Below are positions 9,401 to 19,624 of a stretch of 20,694 nt of DNA, one piece after another. Under the pieces are notes generated by a model. The model worked only from the letters and a program-made list of their open reading frames with translations. It searched no databases and had not been told where the DNA came from. The position numbers and the translations under genes are program-made. The stretch's first letter is position 1; the number at the start of each line of letters is the position of its first letter. The stretch comes from Collodictyon triciliatum (Eukaryota; CRuMs), in NCBI GenBank assembly GCA_043381765.1, contig JBHJMP010000103.1:1-20694 (forward strand), given 5' to 3'.

Positions 9401-10510
9401 TTGGTGCTTTCTAAAGAATGACGAACACTCACTCGTTCGACACTCGCAGCACCAGACGGTTTCACATAAGAGGAATTGTGTTTTTCACTCTCGTATGATT
9501 CACTTGAATCGCTGCTGGCATCAGAGGACTGGCCACCAGACTCGCTTTTCATTTGCTTCTCTATTTTTCTCTGAGCCTTTCTCAGACGCTTTTCTTCCTT
9601 TTTCTTCCTTTTCTTTTCTTTTTTCTCTTGTTTCTTTTTCTCTTTTTCCAAGTATTCCTAAGATAAAATGGTAAAAAAAATAATTAATTAACAGTAATAA
9701 AACAAAAAAGTGAAAAAAAAATACGCATCGAACGGGGGTCACACCTGGTCCTTTGTAGGAGGGAAATATATTTCAGTAAAGTGTTGGTATAATTACCTTT
9801 GCAGGGTCTTCATCCTCAAGTTCTTCAAGATGCGAGTCTGGAACTATTCATTGTGGAAGATACAAAAAAATGAGAGAAAGTTATGGCAGTATCAATCATA
9901 TTATGACATGATTGCTTAATGATTTTTTTATTTTTACTCTTGACAGGATTGCTTAATGATCATAACAGAATGAATAAAGTACCCGGGGACGCTTTATCGT
10001 GAGGCCATCTCTTGGGTTCTTCTCCGACCGTCTTCACAGGGTTGAATGTTTCGATGACATTTCCTTCCTTTAAAGTAAGGAGAAATAAATAAAAAGAAAA
10101 TAATATTCACAAAAGTTGAAGAGGGAGCTAGAGACAAAATTATGTATAGGATCTAAGTCTAGCACATAGAGGAGAAAGGACCTCATCCGTTGGGGGGCGA
10201 TAATCCCGTACGTGGTCCACTCTGATAGTCTTTTTCAGAACCTGATTGTGTAATGTTAAAAATATGTGCCCATCGATTGGCTCGACATTACAGTAATATG
10301 CAAAACGAAAGCGATAAGATAAAAAACAAAACACAGTAAAAAAAAGTAGAAAGGAATAAGGCAATAGAGGAAAGACGAACACTGATTCCGTTTAGATTTG
10401 TCACTGCAAGAACGCAGCTTCTGGGGTCTTCATAGGCGATAAATGCAAAGCCGCGGGGCTTTCCCGTTTCTTTGTCTCGAACTAGATTTAGGTCATGGAT
10501 TTCGCCATAC
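9139..10510 (-). CDS. RBMX2: RBMX2 / Ist3-like RRM protein of the RES spliceosome complex, 5' end missing
   Basis: RBMX2 (yeast Ist3/Snu17) is an RRM protein of the pre-mRNA retention and splicing complex in the nucleus. Minus-strand exons are 10510-10381, 10241-10182, 10067-9983, 9843-9797 and 9657-9139, all with GT-AG ends and consistent phase, stop TAG at 9141-9139; together 841 bases. Exon one gives YGEIHDLNLVRDKETGKPRG then FAFIAYEDPRSC (RNP1) and LAVTNLNGIS. Exon two continues KKTIRVDHVRDYRPPTDE, near identical in pattern to human TIRVDHVSNYRAPKD. Exon three has FNPVKTVGEEPKRWPHDKAS. The last exon is Lys/Glu-rich, then Ser-rich, then repeats of SPERRRRNDSPENRR. The first exon needs one or two codon bases before G-TAT, so an N-terminal exon with RNP2 (about 50-60 residues) is absent. 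A 59-N gap starts 88 bases upstream and may hide it or reflect misassembly. Confidence 0.85.
9910..9960. repeat. Intronic direct repeat pair in RBMX2
   Basis: GATTGCTTAATGAT occurs at 9910-9923 and 9947-9960, in the RBMX2 intron between exons 10067-9983 and 9843-9797. Likely a small local duplication. Confidence 0.7.
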
Positions 10511-10573
10511 CTGCACAAGAAAGTCGCGGGTTTTGGGTCATAAAAGGATGAATAATGAAGGAAAAACAAAACA

Positions 10574-10675
10574 AAAGAAAAAAGAAAAAAGAAAAAAGNN
10601 NNNNNNNNNNNNNNNNNNNNNNNNNNNNNNNNNNNNNNNNNNNNNNNNNNNNNNNNNAAAAAAGAAAAAAGAAAG
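10574..10675. repeat. GAAAAAA 7-bp repeat interrupted by an assembly gap (10599-10657)
   Basis: The same purine-rich 7-base unit lies on both sides of 59 N, so the gap most simply contains more of the same repeat. It lies just upstream of the first visible RBMX2 exon, where that gene's N-terminal exon should be, and about 80-180 bases before the start of the NACHT-TPR gene. Confidence 0.9.
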
Positions 10676-10753
10676 AAAATATAGAAAACACTACTAACAT
10701 CGTGATATGCCCCTTAGACTAGGAATACAGAGCAGAAGCAAATTCCATACTCT

Positions 10754-13700
10754 ATGCAAGAAAAACTCCACTATTTTTCGGGGAGAGAGAGTGAAATACA
10801 ACAAATGCGCAATTTGGTAAGCTGTATTCTTTTGTAGAAATGCTTCCCTCATAGGATTCATGACTATAAAAATTAGATTTATGAAAATATCGAATATAGA
10901 TTGATATCCAGAAAGCTGTGGAGCATGGGCCAATTATAATCGAGGGGAAGAAGGGTTCTTGATTAAAACTAATTTATATTCATATTTAAAGAAATACAGT
11001 AGCATTAACAATTCTGTCTTGATTTAGTATTACTGCATATATGCTCCTATTTATACTTTCTTGTAATTTTTCAGGGGCTGGAAAGTCATCTTTGATGGCA
11101 AAAATAATGGAGGAAATTTGCAATCCCGTTGGGGAAGAGGCTGAAACTGAAGCCATCATGGTTTATCATTTTCTAACCTTACGAACTCGAGGCCAGACGA
11201 TTGAAAAGTGCTTATTGTATCTAATAATGAGTGAATATCAATATTTGTCTCTTTATTTCTACTTTTGTATCTCTAAAAGTAATATTTTTCTCGCAGGGTT
11301 ATAGACGTACTTTATCAGAAGACCAAACAAGTGCTAAAGTCGATGAATCCTACAATCCATATCAGCGATAAAAGTACTTTTTTTTTTTATAGCTATTTAT
11401 TATTCTTTTTTATGCCCTTACGCTATATTAAATTGTTATTGCGCCGCATGGTAAAGATTTTGTGAATCTAACCTCCTAATAAGTCGATTGCAGCCGACCT
11501 GATGCATTTTTCAGATTGATAGCACTGGTGCGCACCGAACAATTTCAGTAGGACTTTCTTTAAATAAAAATCTTACGATAACACTTATTTCACTGAATTA
11601 TTCTTTAATCTAAATATCTTGAATGCATTTTGAAGTTATTATGTACTTTTTCTTTAAAACATAAATTCATCACTAGAAATATGCCATTTTACATGCTCAT
11701 CGATGGTGTGGAGTACATTACTCCACGAGACGAGCAGGATAATCCGTTGGATATGAAGTGGCTTCCCATCATATTGCCCCCAAACGTCTTTTTAATTGTG
11801 ACGAACCCAAATGCAAGACCTCTGGCCGATGATATTCATGTATTATCATCTATATTCTAATTTTCTATGAAATATCAAACTATATCCCTCAATTATATTA
11901 ACAAATTCTTCAGCAAATCCAGCTCCATCATCGAGTGCTTTCTGTCGAGAATTTAAGTATCGAGGACACTCAAGCTATTGCATCCAAATTCTTTTTCAAT
12001 TTCTCGCCTCTTGTGTTCGACTCTTTCATGACCCTCATGGATGCCCATTATCTTGGTACCTTTTTTATTTTTTAAAAAAAAAGTCAAGTCAATCAAGTAT
12101 TTCTATTTAAATCTTAGCTTTAATTTGATTACTACATAATAATTTATTTCTTATGCGACAAAATAATTTAAAGAAATATGCCAAAAAAAAAAAAACGGCC
12201 GATATCACATACGTGATAGAAGAAGAGTACCTCACTACCACCATTCAACTCCTTCAATATCCTTCAATTTTTGATACAACTTAACTCAGTTTTGGCGGAT
12301 CCAATCTACCTGAGACTATTTCTGGGTGAAATTTCGAGATGGAGACATCAAACTGATATACTTACGAGAGCAAATGAGCTACTTGAATATAAAACTACAG
12401 ACTTACTCATGCAAAAGATTATCGAGGATTGGAGATCAGATTTTGGTATTTTACATAGAGAAGAAACATAAACGATGCTCGTGCTTTTATCAACTTAATG
12501 CTTTTCATATTGACCCTAATCCATTAAAAATGTTGTAGATACAGAAATAGTAGACATGATTTTATCATTTCTCTCAATATCGAAGAATGGGTTATCCGAA
12601 GACTATCTATGCCAATACCTGGAAAGGAAATTTGGGAGAAGATACAGACAGACGAATTCGTAATATCACTATTGATGCTATTGCTTCTTCTATTATACTA
12701 TCAATAGTCATATACACATTTATTTACATGATTAATGCATCTTTAGTCACAACTTTCTTCAAGTAATATCGGTCATATGTCTCTCTTTATACGAGGAAAA
12801 GTAAAGCCATCACATTGATCTGTACAAATCACTCAAATCAATAATATGTTTTTTTTTCAAAGTTGAATGGTGTAAATATATCTTTTTTCTTTGCAGGTTT
12901 GTATTCATGAATGACAGTGTGAAGCAAATAGCACAAAATATCTACTTGACAGAGAAAAAAGAAGAGGCTATTTTGGGCTACACAGAATACCTCCAAGGGC
13001 GACAGAGAACTGTGAAAGACGTCTTGGAAATCGATGTGGACGAAATTTGTCACGCGTATTGCGTGGGTATGATGCATGCTAAACTATCAAAGTATTTGAG
13101 CAATCCAGAGGTGAGCAATTCTATATTCGGCTGCCGGATAAAAATAAATAAATTACATGTTCATTCTATTTTACTCTATTGAAGGTGTTTTCTCTATCTC
13201 TTTGATTCAATAGCGCTTCTTTCGAGTTAAATAAAAAATTAAACCTGTCCAGGTTGTGGAGAAACTTTTATCCGGTGAATACAGGCAAACATTTTATGAT
13301 TGTTGGGATTTGTTGCGAAAGCATGGATATGGATTCAGAAGTGTTCACGGAAGTGTTATCGATGTAATCCTTAAATTAATAATATCAGAGTGACAGGGTT
13401 TGGTCGAATTCCCTCTTATTTCAAAATTTTCATTACTAGAAACCAGAAAAAGTTACTCATCTTTTGATGGAGTATTTAAAAGAAGTACGAGAATACAATA
13501 TTTTGTTATCATCAACAAGAACAAGGCTATCTAGGAAAAGAAAATATAGTAAAAAAAATCATACATTTGAGATATTCCACTAAATTTGCAGATTCGATAC
13601 AACTTTGTAATTTTTCAAAAATAAACATGAAATTCTGATCAACTTATAATTAGCCTCTAGAATTGACGATTTGCTTCTCCTTTGGTGGATGTTAACGGTA

Positions 13701-16700
13701 ACTGGCAGGTTTTATTTTGTATTCATGATTACATAATACCCATTTATCTCTCTTGTTTCTAGTAGGACACGTAGCAGTTTATCATTCTATTACTTTCCCC
13801 TTGAATCAATTAAATCAAGAAAAANNNNNNNNNNNNNNNNNNNNNNNNNNNNNNNNNNNNNNNNNNNNNNNNNNNNNNNNNNNNNNNNNNNNNNNNNNNN
13901 NNNNNNNNNNNNNNNNNNNNNNNTTTTTAACTCTTTCTTCTTTCATCCATTCGTATTCAACAGGCGGTGTGCTAATAAGACATCCATTCTAACTTCTTTT
14001 TCTCCTTCAGGAGCCCAGCAGCTGACACTCAACTCCACGTATATTTGGAGCTATTGGAAGCAAAGAACGACGAAATTCTAACTCTTGTCGAAGCATATGA
14101 TTACTTAGCAGATGTCCTTAGCAGTACCAAGAAGTATCATCTGTTCTTAATTTCCGCCCGACATGTGCCTAACTTACCACTGACTCATTTTTAGGTATCA
14201 AGAAGCGATTGATTTTTACAAGAAATCAATAGAATTGAGAATATCTCGTTATGGAGAGAACGACCCACTTTTGGCTCTATCATACGAGAAAATTGCGTTC
14301 ATATACACAGAATTCGGCTCGTATGTTCCTCTTGAATCGAATTTGCTTCTGCCCTAATCACAACGTTTTTTTTTTTAATTAATTAAAACCAAAAATACTC
14401 ATCTTTCTCAGAGCATATGACGTATATGAGTATCACCTTCGAAGTTACAATGTCAGACTACACGTGCAGAATGACGATGTCTATGGAATATCATGCTCAA
14501 GACAAAATGTCGGAATATCGTTATTGCAACTGGAGAAGTAATAGTGATATCTAAAGCAATATTCACTGTCCCTTTCACAATAATATTTTCTTTTTCTCTT
14601 TAGTGCTGAGCCTTCTTGTTATCTGCATGGAATGATTTTGCAAAATTAAGGGCCCTAACTAATGAAAAATGAACATTTCGTATTTAAATTATGCACCTAT
14701 TGTGCATAGATGAATATGAAGCTGTAGCACTTAAACAAATACTACATCTAAACAAACATACAGACCATCAGAGGCACTTTTTTATCTGGAGTCATGCTTG
14801 TTGGGGAGAGTTAGAATATTTGGAGAGTTAAATCCAGAAACAACGATGGCTTATTATAATGTTGGGAAGGCGTATGAATGCATGGGAAAGTAGGCACCCT
14901 TATTGCGATAAAAAAAATACTGCAGGCTTCATTTACATACTGAGACAAAACTAGGACTTGCGTTTTGGATTACCATCCATGTCGATTTCTTATTCTTGAA
15001 AAATCGTTCGTTTATACTAATTGAGGTCTTCCTTTGATTTAGAACATCTGAGGCAATTGAATACTACGAGAAATGTTTGAATCGCCGGAGAAGTTGTCTT
15101 GGGGCTGACCATCCAAGTGCCAATTCTGTCTTGAGGAGAATCGGTGATTTATATGAAAAGATGGGAAAGTAAAATCTACTTTACTAATTCTATAAATCAA
15201 ATTATGAAGAAACAGTGAGCTATTTCTGCTGTCTGTGTCTTTCTATTCTTGAAATTTTTTCCTTTGTTAATTTTAAATTCAGTTTCTCCTCTTTCTGCCA
15301 ATAACATACAATCAGGTTATCTATGTCATCAAGGGCCTATCAAGAGATTATCGAAATATACAAGCCCAGAGAAGAGAACAGGAAAATTAGGACAGTGCCA
15401 ACGCTGTTTGAGCTAGGATGTGTTCTTAAGCAACAGGAACGGTAATGAGAGCCCTCAAAACATTTTTAATACCGTGGAAAGCAAATTACCTACTTGACAT
15501 ATTAACTGCGAACGTATTGTTTTAAAAAAAAGTGATGCATCTGAACAATGAGCAGAAGATAATGTTATTTTTATTTATAAAGGGAATTTTGAGATTTATA
15601 TTGAAACTCTTTGAATTGAATAAAGGGGAAAAAAGAGGTTTATATTGGAACTAAAAACGTTTATACTTATTTCTCTTTTTTCTCTCTCTTTTTTTTTTTT
15701 TGTTATCAAGGTACGAGGATGCACAAAAATATTATCTAGAGGCCTTTGAGATTGCACAGGCAGAAGACATCGAATACATCAACTATGCAGCCGCTCGGTT
15801 CGATTTGGGAGACATATACTATGCTCTGGGCAGGTTTGTATAATCAGGATAAATCAAGGAAATTATTTTACACATCTGGCTCGGTGTAAAATCGAGTCAA
15901 TATTTTTAGAAGGAGGTTTGGTAATGTGCAATATTTAACAGAATTGACGAAGCTATATTGGAGTATAAACAGAGTTTAGAGTTAAGAGAGAATGGCTCAT
16001 ATGGTGATGTCCTAGGAATTGCTGTGCTTCGTTGTCACTTGGCAGATATTTACTGCGAAAATGATCAGTAATACTAGTGTATATGCAGTTTTATGCAAAT
16101 GTTGAGGCTGAATAGTCTCATACAAAAGTCTAATTCCTACTAAATATGTTTGAATATTACTCAGTGATAATCTCCAAACTTCAGACTAGGTGATGCGCTA
16201 GGACTTTATCTAAAAGTTTTGGAAACATATACTCAATACCAAGGGCAATTACATGAGAATGTTGCGTTCGCCCTAGAGAAAATAGGAGAAATTCAGTTCA
16301 AAACAAAAAAGTGAAGCTTTATATCATTAATATTCTCGATTCACCCAGCTCCCGCTCTTCAATTTTTAAATTTCGTTGAACTAACGTGCATCATCTATGA
16401 CAACACCAGCTTCTCAGCATCACTAGTAAGGTTCAAAAGGGCTATGAAGATAAGGGTGCATAATAATGGGCGAGACCACCACGGACTTGCGCGTCCATAC
16501 CATATGATAGGCATGATTTACAACATACTGAACAAGTGGGTTTACATGTACATGATATATACGTCTGAGTCAAATAAAGTTGCCGGAAAAAATGGCTTAT
16601 GCAAATCCCATACTTTTAGAGTTTAAAATTAAAATTAAAAGTAAAACATAATTAACTCGGAAATAACTCATGTAAGGAAAATAGTGTAAAGGAAATAGAC

Positions 16701-19131
16701 CATGATATAAATCTTATTTACCAATCCTTTATTCACAAGATTACTTAAATTAGCAACGAAAAGGCTATCAAATATTTTGACAAATATCTCCAATTGATGG
16801 AAGTTCTCCAAGGTACTGACGAGCAAATATACGACACTTATTACACCTTAGGTACTCTGTACTGGAGAGAAGGAAAGTAAGTTGAAAAAATATGCTTTAT
16901 AAAGGAATTATTGGAGAAAAATTTACTCGTTTATCAAAAAATGATGATTCATATGCCATTATAAGCGGGAATATTCTCTAATAGCTATAATTTAAATGGA
17001 TACAAGTTTCGACAGGGCGACGCATTACCTGGAAACATTACTTTCAAGACACCAGGAGGTAAAAGGATTTTCTCATCCGGATACAGGGGAAATCTTAATT
17101 CTACTGGCGCGCAGTTTACAAGAGCGTGGCAGGTTTTTGTTGATGAGTATTGATTTTTGCTGCCTATTTGAAGTGAAAGTTCCATCAATATTTATTTCAG
17201 AACAAGCCTGAAGTAAAGTTTTTGTCTGCCATATTGATGGCGCTCTCAACTAGAAAATGTCTAATGTTGACTTTACAATCTTAGATTTGAGGAAGCCATC
17301 ACACATTACGAAAAATTATTTGAAATAAGTTGGGATTCTGAGCAAAACAAGGAGAATGTAGCAAAAATTAAATACAATATGGGGCTGTGCTTTTTAAATT
17401 TGCAAAAGTGAGCAGAATGATATCTTTTATCCTTGAATTTTATATTGTAACAACAAATGTTTATCTGGATACAGTTTTACAATTTGATGATGATATTCTA
17501 TTTTTGTCACTATTCTTTTTCACGGCTTTTCATTATTCGAAAAGTTTTTGGAATCTTTTATAGTTAAGATTTCATAAATTTCTTATAGCCATCAAACTTG
17601 AAGGTTTTCTAAGATTTCCTTTTCCTTCTTTCACATTTTACAACCACATACACTATTCTGTTTCTCTTCCTCGTTGCAAAACAGGCTTGAATCGGCATTG
17701 GAGCAATTTACAGATACCCAAGACCTACAAACACAAGCGTTCGAAGAAGATGGTTCAGAAAGCTTTCATTTCTGGGAAATTTCTCTTCACATAGGCTGCA
17801 TTCTATATGAATTAGAGAAGTACGTATTACAATAATAGAATAGATCAAATAGCAGATTTCATGATGCATAGGTAGTGGCCAGGGAGCTCTGTTGGCATAA
17901 AATGAACAAACACCATTTCTAGGTATGCCCCTGCCGTTCAAAGTCTTGAAAAGGCTCTAGAGATACACGAAGGTGATTGGGAAGGACATACAAGGCAATA
18001 TATCAACCTAAAATTGGTATTGGCACGCACTTTAGTCCGCATGCTTAAGTAAAGTTTAATGCATTTTTGTAATTGGATTGATTTTCATTAAAATCTGTCG
18101 CTCGTAAAGAGCGATAGGTTTTGGAGAATGAAAGTGTTTTTTTTCCATATTTTTTTATTTACCTCCCGATTTTACCTTTTTTTTTTCTTCTTCTTTTTAT
18201 GGGTGTCCATATTGTCAGTTTAACTTCTCGGGACATAAGAAACGAGGATTTTTGAAATGTAGAACTGGCATCAAATGCTAATCTACGTTTTTTTTTTTTT
18301 TTTTTTGGTCTTGGGGGTTGCGTAGTTACGACTTATCCCTGGAAGCATATGGATGTGCGGTCGGCAAATTGAAAGAGGACGACGAGTCTCAACTGCTCGA
18401 GTTGGCTGTTGTCCACCGTGAGATGGGTTTAGTCTATATCTTCAAAGGAGAGTAAGTTTTGAATAGGCTGCAACCGTCGCCGAAAAATTGGTTTTTTTTA
18501 AAAAAAGAGATAAATAGTGTATTTAAACTGCCTATACCCCAAAAAAAACATCATGAGCACGAAGGAGAAAAAAAAGCCTTTCTCCCTTTCTTTTATTATC
18601 GACTGAAAAATTTATATAATTCTACAAAAATAAATAAACAAAGAAACAAACAAACAAACAAAAATATTTAACATGAACAAATAGCGCGCACACATAACAC
18701 ATTCCAATCTAACACGATTTAGACTGGAGCTGGCTGCGTTGCACCTAGAAAAATCACTCAGCATCCAGAAGGAAGTCCACCAAACCTGGACGGTCGATAT
18801 GCTCAAGGCACTGAACGATGCCGCAGTGGTGTACCAGAAGGCTGGGCAGGGCAAGCTGGCCATCGAGCGGTTGATGCAGGCATACTCCATTACCAAGGCA
18901 CACTTTCCCAAGGGCGATGCACGGACTGAAGCGGCTGAGGCCAAGCTCAAGACCGCTCGCTTGATACTGCAGGATGGCGAAGTTGCGGTTCGCACAGTCG
19001 CCCAAGTGCCGGTTGCCCAAGAGCCGAGTATTCAAGAACCGGCTGCCGAAGAGCCGGTCATCCCAGAGCCAGCCGTTGAAGAGCCGCTCGCTGAAGACCC
19101 AGCCACCAAGCCCGCATGCGTTGTCTCGTAA
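10754..19131 (+). CDS. STAND NTPase: NACHT-type ATPase with kinesin-light-chain-type TPR array and C-terminal CaaX
   Basis: Signal-transduction ATPase of the nephrocystin-3-like NACHT-TPR kind, about 1250 residues. NACHT exons: 10754-10816, 10900-10954, 11075-11207, 11297-11373, 11494-11547, 11677-11839, 11914-12055, 12290-12445, 12539-12659, 12897-13110, 13253-13363, 13440-13484. The start reads MQEKLHYFSGRESEIQQM, the GRE..E motif common before NACHT P-loops. Walker A is IIIEGKKGAGKSSLM (residues about 33-47), split by an intron inside the Gly codon. Walker B is FYMLIDGVEYI (about 132-142), sensor 1 VFLIVTNPNARP, and the helical segment LADPIYLRLFLGEI matches the NPLYL element. A winged-helix-like region follows (LSISKNGLSEDYLCQYL). 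TPR exons run 14011-18451 and a last exon 18723-19131. Open problems are a one-base frame break in 11494-11547, an unresolved stretch 13485-14010 with a gap, and possible upstream exons, since an acceptor-like CCCCTTAG precedes an open frame at 10722. Confidence 0.82.
10900..11098 (+). other. Walker A (P-loop), split across an intron
   Basis: Exon 10900-10954 ends PIIIEGKK plus the first base of a Gly codon; exon 11075-11207 supplies the other two bases and AGKSSLMAKIMEE. The joined motif G-K-K-G-A-G-K-S fits GxxxxGK[ST], preceded by a hydrophobic beta strand. The donor GTTCTT is weak, but the acceptor TTTTTCAG is good. The nearest upstream acceptor follows an in-frame TAG, so this exon start is forced. 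Confidence 0.85.
11494..11547 (+). other. NACHT exon with an apparent one-base frame break
   Basis: Read from the splice acceptor in the phase required by the upstream exon, this exon gives TDLMHF and then a stop. Read from its 3' end in the phase required by the downstream exon, it gives LIALVRTEQFQ. The two frames meet at a run of five T residues (11507-11511); one T more would make the exon continuous. Both halves look like the helix before Walker B in NACHT proteins. The cause may be a homopolymer error, a real inactivating mutation, or unusual splicing. Confidence 0.6.
13485..14010 (+). other. Unresolved link between NACHT and TPR parts, with a 99-N gap (13825-13923)
   Basis: The exon 13440-13484 ends KVTHLLMEYLKE in phase 0, while the first TPR exon (14011) needs a phase-2 donor. 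At least one exon is therefore missing from my model. A candidate at 13662-13697 (IDDLLLLWWMLT, between TCTAG and GTAACT) does not match phase. Another acceptor-like site at about 13763 leads into the gap. The missing piece may be in the gap. Confidence 0.55.
14011..18451 (+). other. TPR array: 16 exons, nearly all one repeat per exon
   Basis: Exons: 14011-14133, 14195-14320, 14412-14537, 14764-14889, 15043-15168, 15316-15441, 15711-15833, 15942-16067, 16185-16310, 16410-16535, 16754-16876, 17007-17132, 17285-17407, 17685-17819, 17923-18048, 18326-18451. Eleven are 126 bases, four 123 and one 135, so units of 42, 41 and 45 residues. Every intron is in phase 2, with the junction codon usually Lys, Arg or Asn. 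Units follow the 42-residue kinesin-light-chain/nephrocystin-3 TPR pattern, for example YQEAIDFYKKSIELR with SYEKIAFIYTEFG, and TSEAIEYYEKCLNRRRS with NSVLRRIGDLYEKMGK. Later units (from 17285) are more diverged. TPR superhelices bind partner peptides, here presumably the sensor or scaffold part of the STAND ATPase. Confidence 0.9.
18640..18662 (+). repeat. CAAA tetranucleotide run
   Basis: A short AAAC/CAAA microsatellite in the last intron of the NACHT-TPR gene, about 60 bases before the final acceptor. Confidence 0.8.
18723..19131 (+). other. Last exon of NACHT-TPR gene: final TPRs, Pro/Glu linker and CaaX box
   Basis: The exon starts after CACGATTTAG and joins the phase-2 donor of 18326-18451. 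It encodes LHLEKSLSIQKEVHQTW, then NDAAVVYQKAGQGKLAIERL, a further TPR-like pair. A low-complexity acidic segment with EP/EEP spacing follows (PVAQEPSIQEPAAEEP). The protein ends KPACVVS-stop. CVVS fits Cys-aliphatic-aliphatic-X with X = Ser, the preference of farnesyltransferase. The exon is visibly GC-richer than those before 18.3 kb. Confidence 0.85.
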
Positions 19132-19624
19132 TCGATGCACATCCCATTCCAAAGTGGAGGGGAAAAGATTGAAAAGAATGAAAAGAATGAAAATGAAAAG
19201 AATGAAAAGAATGAAAAGAATGAAAAGAATGGAAAGAATGGAAAGAATGGAAAGAATAAACTGACGATAAGCCAGCAGTAAAATAATCGTCAGAAACCAG
19301 CCAACAAACCGCACATATCTCCGGTGGGCATCCAAGCCCATCTGCCAGAGTGCACTCTGTTCCCTCGGTGGCTGTCTGTGGTCTGTGGCGGGATACTAAA
19401 AGCACACACGCGGGCGGCATTCGCTGTTCGAGGCCGGTACTGAGAAACTCAGGTGCGAAGGACGTTTGTGTGCGGCTCAGAAAGCAGCCATCTGTCTCTC
19501 TGTGTCTCTGTCTGTCGAAAAATCAATCAGAATCAGAGGGCGGCCAACGCGCCAAACTTCAGCTGACTCACACTCGCTCACTAACACAATCCAGCCGCAA
19601 ACATCCAACTCGCCAGCCGCAGCC
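19132..19624. other. Intergenic region between NACHT-TPR gene and isoleucyl-tRNA synthetase
   Basis: The first part is the NACHT-TPR 3'UTR with a 9-10 base purine repeat (AAAAGAATG and variants, about 19167-19258). After the poly(A) signal, about 365 bases remain before the synthetase ATG and should hold its promoter and 5'UTR. That part is GC-richer. I saw no clear TATA box, and no tRNA or other gene. Confidence 0.6.
19255..19260 (+). terminator. Polyadenylation signal for the NACHT-TPR gene
   Basis: AATAAA lies 124 bases after the stop codon at the end of the 3'UTR minisatellite. Placement fits a poly(A) signal; not confirmed by transcripts. Confidence 0.5.

Noticed and set aside
9063-9674. 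203-residue plus-strand frame with repeats
   Set aside because: It is the antisense shadow of the RBMX2 SR-like repeat exon.
10694-10933. 79-residue minus-strand frame as the RBMX2 N-terminus
   Set aside because: It has no RNP2 motif and overlaps plus-strand exons 10754-10816 and 10900-10954, which encode the GRE motif and Walker A.
12195-12289. Extra NACHT exon encoding ADITYVIEEEY
   Set aside because: No acceptor or donor gives the phase needed by the flanking exons; the direct join 12055 to 12290 yields the expected spacing to the NPLYL-like element.
2910-19131. A single giant gene joining the PH-MORN-SH3 and NACHT-TPR parts
   Set aside because: The exon at 8628 ends in TAA with no donor before it, and RBMX2 lies between the two on the other strand.
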